A stretch of 64,000 bases of DNA, taken from NCBI GenBank assembly GCA_963662155.1, contig OY759273.1, positions 58,501-122,500 on the forward strand, read 5' to 3'. Positions 12,115 to 23,668 of the stretch are shown piece after piece. Within the stretch, counting starts at the first letter, position 1; each line of letters opens with the position of its first letter. A program made the translations under genes and the position numbers. Below the pieces are notes generated by a model. The model saw only the letters and a list, made by a program, of their open reading frames with translations. It had not been told where the DNA came from and searched no databases. The stretch is from Lamellibrachia columna. Its lineage: Eukaryota; Annelida; Polychaeta; Sabellida; Siboglinidae.

Positions 12115-12350
12115 CTGCCTTGTAAGACTTTCTAAAGAACTCAATTGATGTATGAACCCCTATACTAAACACTTCAGTTAGGCTCTGATAACACAAGGTA
12201 ACATCAATTTAATGTGTTGAACATAACTGTGTTATATTACATTGATGGGAGCAATAATAAAAACATATTAAACTACATGAAAGTAACAATAGTGACAAAT
12301 ACTCCATCATATGTGACCTGTATGAGATATAGCAATACCATTCTACCTAC

Positions 12351-12518
12351 GTGGGTCAGACTTGAGATAACAATGAATGAGGGATTGATGGGCCCCTGGA
12401 CTCTCTTCTCCATCCACAGTTTATTTCTCCTTTTTTCTGTCTTCCTGATGCCACTCCACACAGCCTGTCGCCAGTTGATGCAGTCTGCTGCAGCAGATTC
12501 CCAGGACTCAATGCTGAT
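12351..12518 (-). pseudogene. LINE-tail-like segment or alternative exon, copy A
   Basis: Reads ISIESWESAAADCINWRQAV...TEKRRNKL on the minus strand, resembling the end of some LINE ORF2 proteins (SWE..A.D...WR..V..G...E..R). It is bounded by TTCAG and GTAGGT, which could be splice sites, but its phase does not fit the flanking exons, whereas skipping it does. Copy A has 2 extra bases that break the frame open in copy B (23669-23834). I favour an intronic LINE remnant. Confidence 0.4.
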
Positions 12519-13425
12519 CTGAACAGATTAAATATTTCGTTTGCAAGCATTTCTGAACTGCAGCATCTATGCCACTCCTCCCATTAAGAATGGTCCGAAC
12601 ACTCCTGGTCAGATCATGTATATCAAAATGCTAAAGAAGACTTCATGTGGAAACATTTTACATAATGAAAACAGCTATGCTGGTCATAAATTAGCTGTCT
12701 GCACCAGAAATCAATATTTCATGAAATTATTAATAAGAATACTTTCCTGAAGTACAAGGCCAGCACAGTAATATTATATAAATAATAAGCCACCACTGAA
12801 AATAAACATTGTCCAACCTCAATTACTTCCACAGTTTCAAGATGCTTGTCTTGACCTTTGACAAGCCGACCTTATGAGCAATTTATTCAGCCTGATGGAG
12901 TTAATTTTGAAGTTGAAAACATCTTTCAACTTTGAGAGATCAGAAAGGCCTAAACTCTTGAGTCTAAAAATAAAAAATTATAAACGATAAATACAAGTTA
13001 TATAAATCGTTTCTGGTTGCATCAACACATCTTAGTCAATGGTAAGTACAAGGAGTATTTTGAGTTTATTGGCTGCTACTATTAATACATATTCTGACCA
13101 ATTAATCAGCATGAAGTTTCAATGCTAAAAACATTTGTTTTTAACATTGTATAATGGAGAACTACGAAGTTGTTTGATAAATGGTAGAACTAAAGGATAG
13201 CATTACTCATAACAACCATGAGAAATAGAGACTGTACATATTAGAGTATCAGGATATCATCCCCACTGCATGTAAAGGTGAATATCTAAACAACCAGTAT
13301 TGCTGTTAGAATGACATTTTCTGCTGATTAGCGGCATCATTTGCTTGGCAAACACTAACCACATAATTGAGTTTATATCTTTCAGATATGAATCTGATTA
13401 TGTAAGATATATTGTCTGAACTCAC

Positions 13426-13590
13426 TCTCCAGACAAGTACGAAGTGGTCATACTCCTGCACCCATTTGGGTAGGTATTCGGTGGGGTCGATCATCCTACA
13501 TGGGCCTGTCTCTACCATAGCCATGTGAATGTGAGGATCAGAACAACAGTCTGGATTACGACCCACATCAATCACTGCTCCAGTTGCCAC
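13426..13590 (-). CDS. Exon with M23 peptidase C-terminal block (HxH), copy A
   Basis: A 55-codon exon, phase 0 at both ends, with acceptor ...CTCGTAG and donor GTGAGT. It encodes VATGAVIDVGRNPDCC, SDPHIHMAMVETG, PCRMIDPTEYLP and KWVQEYDHFVLVWR. M23 metallopeptidases and LECT2 end in PHLHFE...VDPxxYL, so PHIH...IDPTEYL fits, with the HxH pair at residues 20 and 22. Intact here; the copy B counterpart is 20 nt longer and out of frame. Zinc binding or catalysis is inferred only. Confidence 0.62.
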
Positions 13591-13889
13591 CTACGAGCAA
13601 ATTCATCATACATTTCTACAGCAGCAAGGAAAGGAACATAACATGTGGGAAAAGTTCAACAAGAATTATTAAATTAAATAGCATTTTTCCTCAACTTTTT
13701 ATTTAAATATTAATTTCTTAAATGAAGTATTTTATCACTGATACATATTGACACTATGTCAAGATAATGACAAAATGTGAGATAAAATAGGTTCTGAAAC
13801 ACCTCAAATGTTACACAAGTTTGGTCAAAACATGATACACCAAACATTGCAATACAGGAGATGGAGTGATAACTAGAATAAAATATACA

Positions 13890-14340
13890 ATACACACTTT
13901 AGTTGATTAGTTGTATCCAACTTGCCTGTTTTTTCTACCACATTCAGTACACATTTTAGATTGATTAGTTGTAAGGGTCATCCATGTGAAGTATCCAACA
14001 ATATTCAATACACATTTTAGTTGATTAGTTGTAAGGGTCATCCATGTGAAGTATCCAACAACATTCAATACACATTTTAGTTGATTAGTTGTAAGGGTCA
14101 TCCATGTGAAGTATCCAACAACATTCAATACATATTTTAGTTGATCAGTTGTAAGGGTCATCCATGTGAAGTATCCAACAACATTCAATACACATTTTAG
14201 TTGATTAGTTGTAAGGGTAACCCATGGGAAGTATCCAACTTCTCTGTTTGTCTACCACATTCAGTACACATTTTAGGTGATTAGTTGTAAGGGTCATCCA
14301 TGGGAATTATCCAACTTGCCTGTTTTTCTACCATGTTCAG
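13890..14340. repeat. 60-bp minisatellite, about six to seven units (copy A)
   Basis: The unit starts ACACATTTTAGTTGATTAGT and contains TGTAAGGGTCATCCATG and GTATCCAAC. Being 60 bp, it stays open on the minus strand as a 20-residue repeat (NVVGYFTWMTLTTNQLKCVL), but it lies in an intron between exons and is unlikely to be translated. Copy B has only about three units. Confidence 0.88.
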
Positions 14341-14975
14341 CTCAACATTGTTAATGATAACATCCACATTCTTCATGTTGCTCACAGAAATGGTGACTTG
14401 TTGAGATCCAGCCACACTCAGATGTCTGCCATCAGGAGCAATCTACAATATACAACATAGTCAACGTAGCCTACTACATGACATATCTTGCCATCAAATT
14501 CTAAGCTTCTGGAAGCTTACCAGCTGAGGGCTTGAGGTAATGTTATCACATGACCAAACAAGGTAATTAAGGACGAATGAACATATTATATTTAGTGGCA
14601 GATCTTCATTTTCTAATAGAATTCGAGTGTTGCCATATACATGACGCGTAAATATGTCATAATATGTCAGTGCTCTATGTGCACACCCCTGCCAAGCTGC
14701 AGTGAAAACGCTTATCAATACCTACATGACACCTTGAATTCACGTGGAGATGCTGGGTAAGGGTAATATGGACAGCAATAATCATAAAAGCAGGACAAAA
14801 GTGACTTCCATCATGATTACTTTGTGGCTGTAATGACCATTTTCCGTCTATTTCCCAGACACGAACACCACATGATGTCTACTACAGCAGTTTCTTTGGG
14901 AACTTTTCATTCACCTTTAGCCCAAAGATCTCTTCAAGCAGTGCCTATGCCATATTGTATCTATTGCATGTGAAC

Positions 14976-16040
14976 ATAAACATAATATGTCTTATACCAT
15001 GATGTATCGATAGGTATTATCTCAATGGATAGTTAACGGATTGCATATTGATTAATGTGAGCCTGGTTTACAGTGGGTGAAAAAATTTACAATAGGGAAC
15101 CCGAAGGTGCCAGTGCTTTGCTTGTCTATGGCTTATGAACAATGTCAATGACACACAAGACACAAGGACACAGGTTAGACAGGTCTGCATTGTTCAGGCA
15201 TTAGTAAGGGGAGGGATTAACAATATGTTGTTAGGCTGCAAAGAATGTAATTTCAACAGAAATATAGTGGGAGATTTGTTCTCCTGAGCAGGACAACTGG
15301 AGATTTGATAGTCTCACAGCAATTGTGGGAGACAAGCTCCATCCTCAGTTTGATTTTTCTCTCGCCTCATTTCAAAATCATTTTGCAAAAAATCTAACCT
15401 ATCTAGTATCCACTATGACATGCTAGCTCATTTGTGCAAATGTGTCATTTAGTTTTTATAAAGACATCGGACAAGCTACTAGAGTATATTCAACTGGACC
15501 CACGTGAAAAAGGTCAAACGTGGCTCCAACTCTACATACTACGACATAAACCTATTCACAACAGATTTAATGTTCAAAGTCAATTTTTTCAATAATTTCA
15601 AAAAAATATATACATTAAGCTGACTGTACATACCTTTAAACAATTCATACACTCTACAGATATGAACATCAATGGCCCTGATTCACAATGGGCTAAATTA
15701 TTTGAGGAGGGAGAAAGAAAACAGAAACTTGCTGGCTGACTAGATCAAGTGACTTCCCAGTTAAAAATCACTGACATTGGCTGTAGCTACAACCATCTAA
15801 AGTACAGCAGGCGGTATTATCGTGGTCTGACCCTTAAACAGCAAAACAAATTCAAATACAGACCCGGACACACTGGTACGCCAAGTTTGTTTGATGTTCT
15901 TGACTGTCTGCATGAAGAAGTCGTACGCATGTAGGAATGGTGCAAGCAGCAGGTTCCTCCATCTGAACCTTCTTGATCTCGGCTGGGCTGCTTTCTTCGT
16001 GCTTGCCTACAACCACAAGAAGCAAGTAGATTTTGGTAGT
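14976..16040. other. Non-coding flank within duplication copy A
   Basis: No gene seen. It holds the unoccupied TTAA site at 15761-15764 (CCCAG TTAA AAATCACTG), the pre-insertion state of the Kolobok site in copy B. A short open frame at 15749-15934 shows no motif. Confidence 0.6.
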
Positions 16041-16044
16041 TGAC

Positions 16045-16670
16045 TACAGCACATAGCAAGGAGATATTGGTGCTTGCCAACACCACATAGCAAGAAGACA
16101 TTGGTGCTTGTCGACAGCACATACCAAGGAGACATTGGTGCTTGTCGACAGCACATACCAAGGAGACATTGGTGCTTGCCAACAGCACATAGCAGGGAGA
16201 TGTTGGTGCTTGGCTACAGCACATAGCAAGGAGACATTGATGCTTGCTGACAGCACATAGCAAGGAGACATTGGTGCTTGTCGACAGCACATTGCAAGGA
16301 GACATTAGTGCTTGCTGACAGCACATAGCAAGGAGACATTGGTGCTTGCCAACAGCACACAGCAAGGAGACATTGGTGCTTGCTGACAGCACATAGCAAG
16401 GAGACATCGGTGCTTGTTGACAGCACATACCAAGGAGACATTGCTGCTTGCCAACAGCACATACCAAGGAGAAGTAGGTACTTGCCTACAGCACATACCA
16501 AGGAGACATTGGTACTTGCCTACAGAACATAGTAAGGAGACATTGGTACTTGCCTACAGCACATAGCAAAGAGACATTGGTACTTGCCTACAACACATAG
16601 CAAGGAGATATTGGTACTTGCCAACAGCACATATCTAGGAGACATTGGTACTTGCCTACAGACACATAAC
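16045..16670. repeat. 34-bp minisatellite, about 18 units (copy A)
   Basis: The unit is GACATTGGTGCTTGCC plus AACAGCACATAGCAAGGA, with variants GCCTACAGCACATACC and TCGACAGCACATACC. Because 34 is not a multiple of 3 and the unit lacks stops on the minus strand, all three minus frames stay open for long stretches (for example 15817-16467). Those open frames are by-products of the repeat, not genes. Confidence 0.92.
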
Positions 16671-16979
16671 ATATAATATTGTAATAAAAAAAATTCAAAC
16701 TTTAGCATCATATTCACCAAGTGCTTTATGGCGCTTTACATTACGTTATTACTCAAATTAGAGATCTATCTAAAAGATGTATATTTATAAATAAAACAGT
16801 AAATGTAGGGCATAAAATATATGATTTTATAAAATGTTCAGCGGGGAACATATAAAACATGATAAAACACTATAAAAACAACAGTACCAGTTCGATATAG
16901 TTAAAAAGGCCCTTTCAACTTTCAAAGCAGTTCTGCATTATTCTTGTTTATACAAAATAGCATGGAAACATTCATTGGT

Positions 16980-17245
16980 GCATCAACACTTGTATACAAT
17001 AAGAGATCAGGAGGAAGGTGAAGACATCAACACTTGTATACAACAAGAGATCAGCAGGAAGGTGAATACATCAACACTTGTATACAACAAGAGATCAGCA
17101 GGAAGGTGAATACATCAACACTTGTATACAACAAGAGATCAGGAGGAAGGTGAAGACATCAACACTTGTATACAACAAGAGATCAGGAGGAAGGTGAAGA
17201 CATCAACACTTGTATACAACAAGAGATCAGGAGGAAGGTGAAACA
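16980..17245. repeat. 44-bp minisatellite, about six units (copy A)
   Basis: The unit is CATCAACACTTGTATACAAC plus AAGAGATCAGGAGGAAGGTGAAGA. Units vary AGCAGG/AGGAGG. Copy B retains little more than one unit (31664-31715), where a CR1 is inserted. Confidence 0.9.
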
Positions 17246-18400
17246 GAGACACTCACAGATATTTACAGCAACAAAACTAGGAAAAGATTGTTTTCACAAA
17301 ACCTGGATGTAGATAATGTATACTTACTAGGTCAACTCCTGTGAATCTTTTGGCAACATCATCATCCACTGACTACCTATTCCACTTTGTTCGTGATAGA
17401 CTGCTTGACCCTTTTCACATGTTCCCAAATATCGATCAATTCATTTTTGATAGCAAACCAATATGGGTGGTTATCTGCAATGCCATATCGTTTATGAAAA
17501 CATGCAAATGTCTAAATATATATATTTGTGTATAGTTTCATGGTTAGGCATCAAAAACTTAATTCGGCCTTTTAATCAAATAAGTTGCTTATTTCCTTGT
17601 AATTCTGCATTGCAGTTAATTTCACTGGTCATCAATAAGGCAAACTGTAACGATTTAAAAATATGTATGTGCAACATGCAGTATTTGTAGCAACATTTCA
17701 TGCAGGAAACCTTTTAAATAATTTGGGGGGAGCAATATTTACACATCACATGCAGCATAAATCTGGCTCAAACATATACCACATTTTGCAGATACCTGTA
17801 AGTGGAAAATTTCATTTCTTGTTTATGTGGCATACAAGATATTTTTTAATATGAAATAAGACAATGTGCTGCTTTAATGTTTTAGGTTTGCAGTACTGTA
17901 GATAGAAAGGTAACAGTAATAACTGCTAATCGATCGCCTTTCGCCAATGGCGAAGCGAATCAGTATTTTGCGAACGGAAAATTGGACTGCTTCGCCAATT
18001 TGGCGAAAACGTACGAATAACAATAATGGGAGTTAACGGATTTGACGAATTGACATGGGAAACAATATTTAGCACATTCTGTTGAGTTATAAAAATGTTT
18101 TCTTCGTAATACGGGTGCAGCCACATTGAATGTTTATAGAGCCAAGTTGGCATTTGTAACATAGCTGCCTACTGGACGACTCGTTTTTAATAATGTCAGT
18201 ATCTTGTCGTCATTGGGGAAGGCTTGATGATTGTAACCAGTTCGAAAATGTGTTAAGGATATTACGCCAATTAACTTTGTACCGTTAATACTGAGGTGGA
18301 CAATCTGATTGGCAATACAGTGTGTCAAGACATGCTGATTAATGTGATATTTGACTGTGAAAATGAACTTTGAAAAGCTTCGATTTGGAGTGATTCGAGA
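17246..18400. other. Non-coding spacer with a small inverted repeat
   Basis: No protein-like frame. At 17930-18010 the sequence TCGCCAATGGCGAAGCGAA and CTTCGCCAATTTGGCGAAAA form nested short palindromes, perhaps the end of a foldback element. Nothing else recognised. Confidence 0.5.
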
Positions 18401-18630
18401 ACGGCACCAATTTTAGCAAAGTGGCAGCACAGTGGCCAGTGGGCACATAACACATTTTAGTGTTATTGTTTTAGCCATACCTTGAATCATACCTTGAACG
18501 GGTTTAGGACAGGGAGCCTACTGGCTCATATATAGCCCCTTAATCAGTGACAGTAATTTTTATATTTTGCTTTGAAATTGTTTACTGTTAGTGCATTGAT
18601 ACAGTCGTTTGGTAGGCTTGGTTACTCACT

Positions 18631-19600
18631 GTGAAAAGAACTTGTGGCGTGCATCTAGTCGGCTGTGGTGTCGTGCTATATCTGCAGGAGCAGGTAATTG
18701 AGTTAAGGCATATGATTTTGATGATGACAGGGCAGGGTGAGAAAGAAGAGAGCAGAGGTGGTGAGAATGATGAGAGCAGAGGTGGTGAGACCGAGGAGAG
18801 CAGAGGTGGTGAGAGCAAGGAGAGCAGAGGCGGTGAGAACGAGGAGAGCAGAGGTAGTGAAAATGAGGAGAACAGAGGTGGTGAGAACAAGGAGAGCAGT
18901 GGCAATGTGAGGGAGAAAGCTGGTAAGAAGAAGAAAGATGGAAAAAGGAAGAATGTGCAACAAAAGGAAGATAACCGAGTGAGTGAATAGGGATTGTCAG
19001 GTGGCAGGATGGTCGAGGATATCAAGAGCAGAGAAAAGGAGAAGACTGTGGATCAGAAGAAGAAAGATGATAGGAGGCAGAGTATGCAACAAAAGAGAGG
19101 TAAGCGGGTGAGTGGAGAGGGATTGCCAGGTGGTAAGACGGTAAAGGTTGATGATAGAAGAGAAAGGGTGCATACTAGTAGTGTGCAACAGGAAAGGAGC
19201 TTTGCTGATGTAGTATCACAGGGGAAAGCGAGGAAAGCCCGGGTATTTATGGGGGATTCCATCATTAGGAAAGTGGATAAAATTGTAAATAGAGGAGATG
19301 ACATAACAGTATGCCTACCAGGGGCAAAACTAGAGGATATAGCAGAGAAGGCAAGACAAGTCATATGGGTGGTGGCACGGGAGTTGCTGTTCTCGTGCAT
19401 GTGGGAACGAACAATGCCGAGAAGGAGGGAACGTCAGCCATCGTTGGTAAGTACAAGAGGTTGATCAAGACACTTAAAGAGGCACGTGTTGGACAGATTG
19501 TATTGTCGGGGATATTACCAATAATGGGAGGCAGGGGTGAGGAATATAGCAACTGTAGGAGGATGACGATCAATACACCGCTCCACAGGTACCATAAATT
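18631..19600 (+). pseudogene. CR1 ORF1 with SGNH/GDSL esterase-like domain, broken
   Basis: The N-terminal part (18631-18990) is a run of about seven GGENEESR-type octapeptides (24-bp units, about 18738-18903) followed by a Lys-rich stretch. After a stop at 18988 the frame continues (18994-19464): SFADVVSQGKARKARVFMGD and SIIRKVDKIV. A frameshift near 19370 leads into VHVGTNNAEKEGTS and QIVLSGILPIMG. GDSI and GTNNA match SGNH esterase blocks I and III, known from ORF1 of several CR1/L2 LINEs. The C-terminal block with DxxH is absent: the sequence passes directly into the ORF2 endonuclease. Confidence 0.72.
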
Positions 19601-21500
19601 ATTTAAACTAGATGCGCAGGAGGAACTGACAGAGAAAACTCAAAGGAGTACTACTACAAATACACATCCAAAGAAATGTTCACCAATAATTTTGGACAAT
19701 GAACTTAAATGTACATGCTTAAATGCCAGGAGCATAGTAAATAAAAAAAGTGAGTTAGACATTAGGGTAGCAGATATTGATCCTCATGTAATAGGCATCA
19801 CAGAATCATGGGCAAATGAAGATATAGTAGATGTTGAGTTAGCACTGACAGGCTATGTAATGTTTAGGAAGGATAGACGAGAAAGAAGGGGAGGTGGACT
19901 AATTTTATATATTAAAGAATCTATCCAAGCATATGAAATAACACTGAAAAGTGAAGCAGATAGTGAGGAAGCAATTTGGTGTAACATAGTTACCAGGAAC
20001 TCAACATTAACAATAGGAGTAGTTTATCGTAGTCCTAACATAGGACAAGAGGAAGATGTAAAATTACAAAAGGCGATAAGGGAGGTGAGCAGTGGGGAAT
20101 GTGTTATAATGGGTGATTTTAACCATAGCCATATACAATGGGAATCATTAGAGAGTGCTGGAGGTGATCACCATAAGTTTCTACTTCTAACACAGGATTG
20201 TTTCCTTACTCAACATGTCTTGGAACCAACCAGAGGTGGGAATGTGTTAGATTTAATTTTGTCTTCTCAAAATGAATTAGTTGACAATGTTGAAGTACAC
20301 GAACCTTTGGGCTCAAGTGACCATAACCAATAATTTGCTGAAGAACAAGACAGCAACAGAATACTGGACTTGTTTAAAATATGAGATTGAGGGCATTATT
20401 GAGAATTTTTTTCCATTAAGAAAACATGGGAAAAGGTCAAGGAAAAAACACCTGTCAAAAGAGGCTATTAAAAAAATTGCTCACAAACAGATGCTGTGGA
20501 GGGTCTATAAACACACTGGAAATGTAGAAGACTGACTACACAAAATACAAAGAGGCACTTAACCTAGCTACAACTGAAATTATAAATTCTAAAAGAACCT
20601 TTGAAAAAAAAAAGACAGGTAATATAAAAAATGACACCAAGAGTTTTTATGCTTATGTAAGGAGTAAAGACAAAGTTCGAGATAAGGTCGGACCACTGGA
20701 AAACAACAGTGAAAACATAATTTCAAACGGGTTCCAAATGGCAGAGGTCTTGAATGAGTATTTCAGCTCAGTTTTTACCACAGAAAATATCAGCTCACTT
20801 CCAGTTCCATTTACTAAATTTGAGGGCAATTAATCAGAACATATAGGGCAGTTATTTGTAACTCCTGAAATGATAGCAAAGAAAATTAAGAAGATGAAAG
20901 ATAATAAATCACCTGGAGTAGATGGGATACCACCAAAACTGCTTAAGGAAATTGTTCAGCAAATTAGTACACCACTTGCAAAATTGTTTAACTTGTCACT
21001 AGAAGAAGGAATAGTTCCTACAGAATGGAAAGAAGCAAACATTATGTCGCTATTTAAGAAGGGATCAAGGAAGAAGCCAGAAAATTACAGACCAGTGAGT
21101 TTAACATCAGTTGTATGTACATTACTCGAAACATTAATTAGAGATCACATGGTGGAATTCCTTGTAAAACATCAATTAATAAACACATCTCAACATCGAT
21201 TCCTAAAAGCAAGGTCATGTTTAACAATCTCTTATGTTTTTTTGAAGAAATTACAAAGTGGGTAGATGACGGGTCTCCAGTGGATGTTGTCTACTTAGAT
21301 TTTCAGAAAGGTTTTGATAAAGTGCCACATCAAAGATTGTTACTTAAACTAAAACCCCATGGCATAGGTAATGATGTAATCAACTGGATAGAAAAGTGGC
21401 TTACACACAAAAGACAGAGAGTAATAGTAGATGGTGAGATTTCAAACTGGAAATCTGTTTTGATTAGGGTACCACAGGGATCAGTATTAGGCCCTATATT

Positions 21501-21570
<70 letters not shown>

Positions 21571-22381
21571 GATTTGGAGGATGACATATTTAGCAAAGTA
21601 CTCAAATTTGCAGATGACACAAAAGTATTCAGAAAGGTTACTAATGATACAGATAAACAAAGTTTACAGGATGATCTATTTAAAAGGTCTGAAAAATGGC
21701 CAATGTTATTCAATTTTGGGAAGCGTAAATGCATACACATAGGACATGAAACATGGACGAAGAATATAAAATGGAGGATGATGTACTAAGTAGAACAACA
21801 CAAGAAAAGGACTTAGGAGTAACATTTAGTGATGATATGAAAGTTTCAGAGAAATGTCGGATTGCTGATTCGAAAGGAAATCAAATTCTAGGGTTAATTA
21901 GGAGATCTATCACGTATAAGGAGAAACAGCTAATTGTACCCCTGTACAAAGCAATAGTTAGAACACATTTGGAATATTGTATTCAAGCATGGAGGCCGTA
22001 TCGTAAAAGGATACAGACAAGCTAGAAAGAATACAACGAAGAGCAACTAAAATGTTTCTAGGATTGAGAGACCTTAGTTATGAAAGCCGCTTATTCAAAT
22101 GTGGTTTGACAACACTACAGACCAGAAGACTAAGAGGAGACCAAATAAAAGTGTTTAAAATAGTGAATGGTTATGAGGATGTTGATAGGATTATGTTCTT
22201 CAAACTTAAAGAAGGCAGTAGAACCAGAGGACACAAAGTAGCATTAGATAAGGAGCAGTGTAGGTTGGACATGAGAAAGTACTATTTCTCACAGATGGTG
22301 ATAAACGAATGGAACAAACTGCCAAATGATTGTGTTAATGCTAGTAGTGTATGTTTAAAAATAGAGTTGACAGATATCTGA
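19600..22381 (+). pseudogene. CR1 ORF2: APE-type endonuclease and reverse transcriptase, broken
   Basis: Endonuclease blocks: CLNARSIVNKKSELD, IGITESWANED, RRGGGLILY, GVVYRSPN, VIMGDFNHSHIQW and GSSDHNQ (20333). About 50 residues expected between SDHNQ and the next block are missing, and the frame changes there. RT blocks run from NKSPGVDGIPPKLLKE (20911) through GFDKVPHQ to FADDTK, with the catalytic DD present. The (TA)n tract at 21504 keeps the frame open as repeated Ile-Tyr. The C-terminal part continues in other frames to 22381. Frameshifts and stops preclude activity. Confidence 0.8.
21504..21568. repeat. (TA)n microsatellite inside the CR1 RT frame
   Basis: About 32 TA units between GGCCCTATATTGTT and AAATGATTTGGAGG, exactly where intact copies read TTTTTAATATATATAAATGAT (codons for FLIYIND). 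It preserves the reading frame into INDLEDD. Confidence 0.95.
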
Positions 22382-23162
22382 TAAGGGCAGGCTACACATA
22401 GATAAGAACATTGTTGGACTCTCAATAAGCCAATGGCTTCCTTGTCCACTTGCCATCTGGAAATTGTTTGGGATGGCAATCTTGTTAAATCTTGTGAAAC
22501 ACTTAATATATTGGGCGAATAAAGCCATTATTGTTAAGTTGAAATGTTATGATATTAATTGTTAGTAAAGTAAGGATGAAATAATCATTGTAATGAATCT
22601 AGTTGTATAATTTGTTCGGTAAGTTCACTGGAGCTGAATAAGACTACAACAACTGTCATGTTAGATCAATGCCAATATGTTATTTGATTGAGGTCCACTC
22701 AAAGTAGCAGTAGGATCTTCCAGCATAAAACAAACTGGTTACCTTCAGAATGTTGTTTGTCTTCTCAATCTTGAGGTACAGCTTCGTGTGGACAACACTC
22801 AATATGTTGGCTTCTTTCAGAAGATTCACATTGTCTTTTTTTACTGAAAATTAACAAAATACACATGTGCATGTTGCCGAAATATATATAAGATTTAAGC
22901 AAATTTCTATCCAAAGCAACAGACAAAGTGCAGATGGATAAGGAATCACTAAACAGTTTTATCAATGTGTGGACAGTCTTGACAGATATCTGTCAAATTT
23001 GTTTCTAAAAATATTATTGATACTGTTGGAACTTCCACAATCAGATCATTTGTTTAATTAATTTATTGTCATCTATGATATCCAAAGGGATCATTGAGAT
23101 ATTAACAAGTGTCTACTGGAGTGAAATGATTAATAAATTAAGTTTGCTGTAAAATCACTCAC

Positions 23163-23395
23163 TGAAGTCCTGTTCAAACATGTTGAAGCTGGCCGTCCAC
23201 TCGTTGAGGCCAATGATCAGTTCCAGGTTACAGGTGTTATATCTGACGTAGGCGGTCAACGTGTGTTGGTAGATGAACAACTTAAGGTCAACACAACAAC
23301 TGATGCTGGTGCAAGTCTTGTCAAAGCGACACAGGATGTTCTTGCCAATTCGACTCCCAATGTAAAAACATTCTGTCAATGTTAAGTACATATTA
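23163..23395 (-). CDS. Cys-rich exon, copy B
   Basis: Same length (233 nt) and phase as copy A exon 11882-12114, with conservative changes (SRIGKNILCRFDK; LTAYVRYNTCNLEL; GLNEWTASFNMFEQDFS). All cysteines are kept. Open, but part of a gene broken in upstream exons. Confidence 0.5.
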
Positions 23396-23543
23396 CTGCC
23401 TTGTAAGACTTTCTAAAGAACTGAACTGATGTATGAACCCCTATACTAAACACTTCAGTTAAGCTCTGATAACAAAAGGTAACATCAGTATAATGTGTTC
23501 AACATAACTGTGTTGGGAGCAATAATAAAAATATATTAAACTA

Positions 23544-23631
23544 CATGAAAGTAACAATAGTGACAAATATTCCATCATATGTGACCTGTATGAGATATGA
23601 TGGAATATTTGTCACTATTGTTACTTTCATG
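23544..23631. repeat. Perfect 37-bp foldback created in copy B
   Basis: Arms 23544-23580 and 23595-23631 are exact reverse complements around a 14-nt loop (GTGACCTGTATGAG). The following GTGACCTGTATGAGATATGG repeats the loop and its flank. Copy A at about 12278-12335 has a single uninterrupted version with no inverted copy. This is the signature of a template-switch event during replication. Confidence 0.93.
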
Positions 23632-23668
23632 TGACCTGTATGAGATATGGCAATACCATTCTACTTAC

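Larger units (their letters stand above)
11469..14975 (-). pseudogene. M23-like Cys-rich secreted-type protein gene, copy A (partial, split, damaged)
   Basis: Exons read right to left: 14802-14847 (TENGHYSHKVIM..., truncated by a deletion), 14332-14442 (IAPDGRHLSVAG...), 13426-13590 (M23 end block), 12856-12956 (SLGLSDLSKLKDVFNF...), 11882-12114 (Cys-rich) and 11469-11569 (KEDNVNLLKEANILSVDHTK...). Splice sites are AG/GT and codon phases agree across the last five. Family logic: VGQEIAPDGRHL (VGQE from copy B) and PHIHMAM...IDPTEYL match the M23/LytM fold, as in vertebrate LECT2. Damage in this copy: the VAVGQE exon has lost its donor, and a possible further upstream exon (about 14917-14962) carries TAG. 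Start and final exons not found. Role unknown. Confidence 0.6.
11236..17245. repeat. Segmental duplication, copy A
   Basis: Collinear with 22505-27063 plus 30758-31715 (copy B), including the upstream CR1 3' end. Shared landmarks in order: AATAAAGCC after the CR1 tail, the minus-strand exons, the 60-bp minisatellite, AGAAACTTGCTGGCTGACTA, the TTAA target at 15761-15764, the 34-bp minisatellite and the 44-bp minisatellite. By eye most of it is well above 90 percent identical. Copy A lacks about 280 bp present in copy B near 25970-26250 and lacks the Kolobok insertion. Confidence 0.9.
18401..22500 (+). mobile_element. CR1-clade LINE, longest copy in the window
   Basis: Contains, in order, a probable 5' UTR, an ORF1 with charged repeats and an esterase-like domain, an ORF2 endonuclease, a reverse transcriptase and the 3' tail GGATGGCAATCTTGTTAAATC. 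RT blocks such as [57 protein letters not shown] and FADDTKVF identify the CR1 clade. It is broken by frameshifts (about 19370, 21230, 21745), a stop (20832), an internal deletion near 20333 and a (TA)n expansion. The 5' boundary is uncertain. The 3' part is shared with copy A. Confidence 0.82.

Noticed and set aside
12351..12518. Treating the SWESAAADCINWRQAV segment as a firm exon of the M23-like gene
   Set aside because: Its phase does not join the neighbours while skipping it does, and the sequence resembles LINE C-termini; kept only as ambiguous.
13907..14188. 93-aa frame with four 20-residue repeats (WMTLTTNQLKCVL)
   Set aside because: Product of the 60-bp minisatellite lying between exons; copy B has lost most units.
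15817..16501. Long minus-strand open frames (up to 216 aa) with CCQQAPMSPCYVL repeats
   Set aside because: They arise from a 34-bp minisatellite without stops on that strand; all frames are open equally and no gene structure surrounds them.
16045..17245. Regular 34- and 44-bp repeats considered as a CRISPR array
   Set aside because: The repeats are head-to-tail with no spacers, and the sequence is clearly animal nuclear DNA.
18588..19400. Minus-strand frames rich in Leu, Ser and Pro (145 and 115 aa)
   Set aside because: Antisense shadow of the GGENEESR repeats and ORF1 of the CR1 element.
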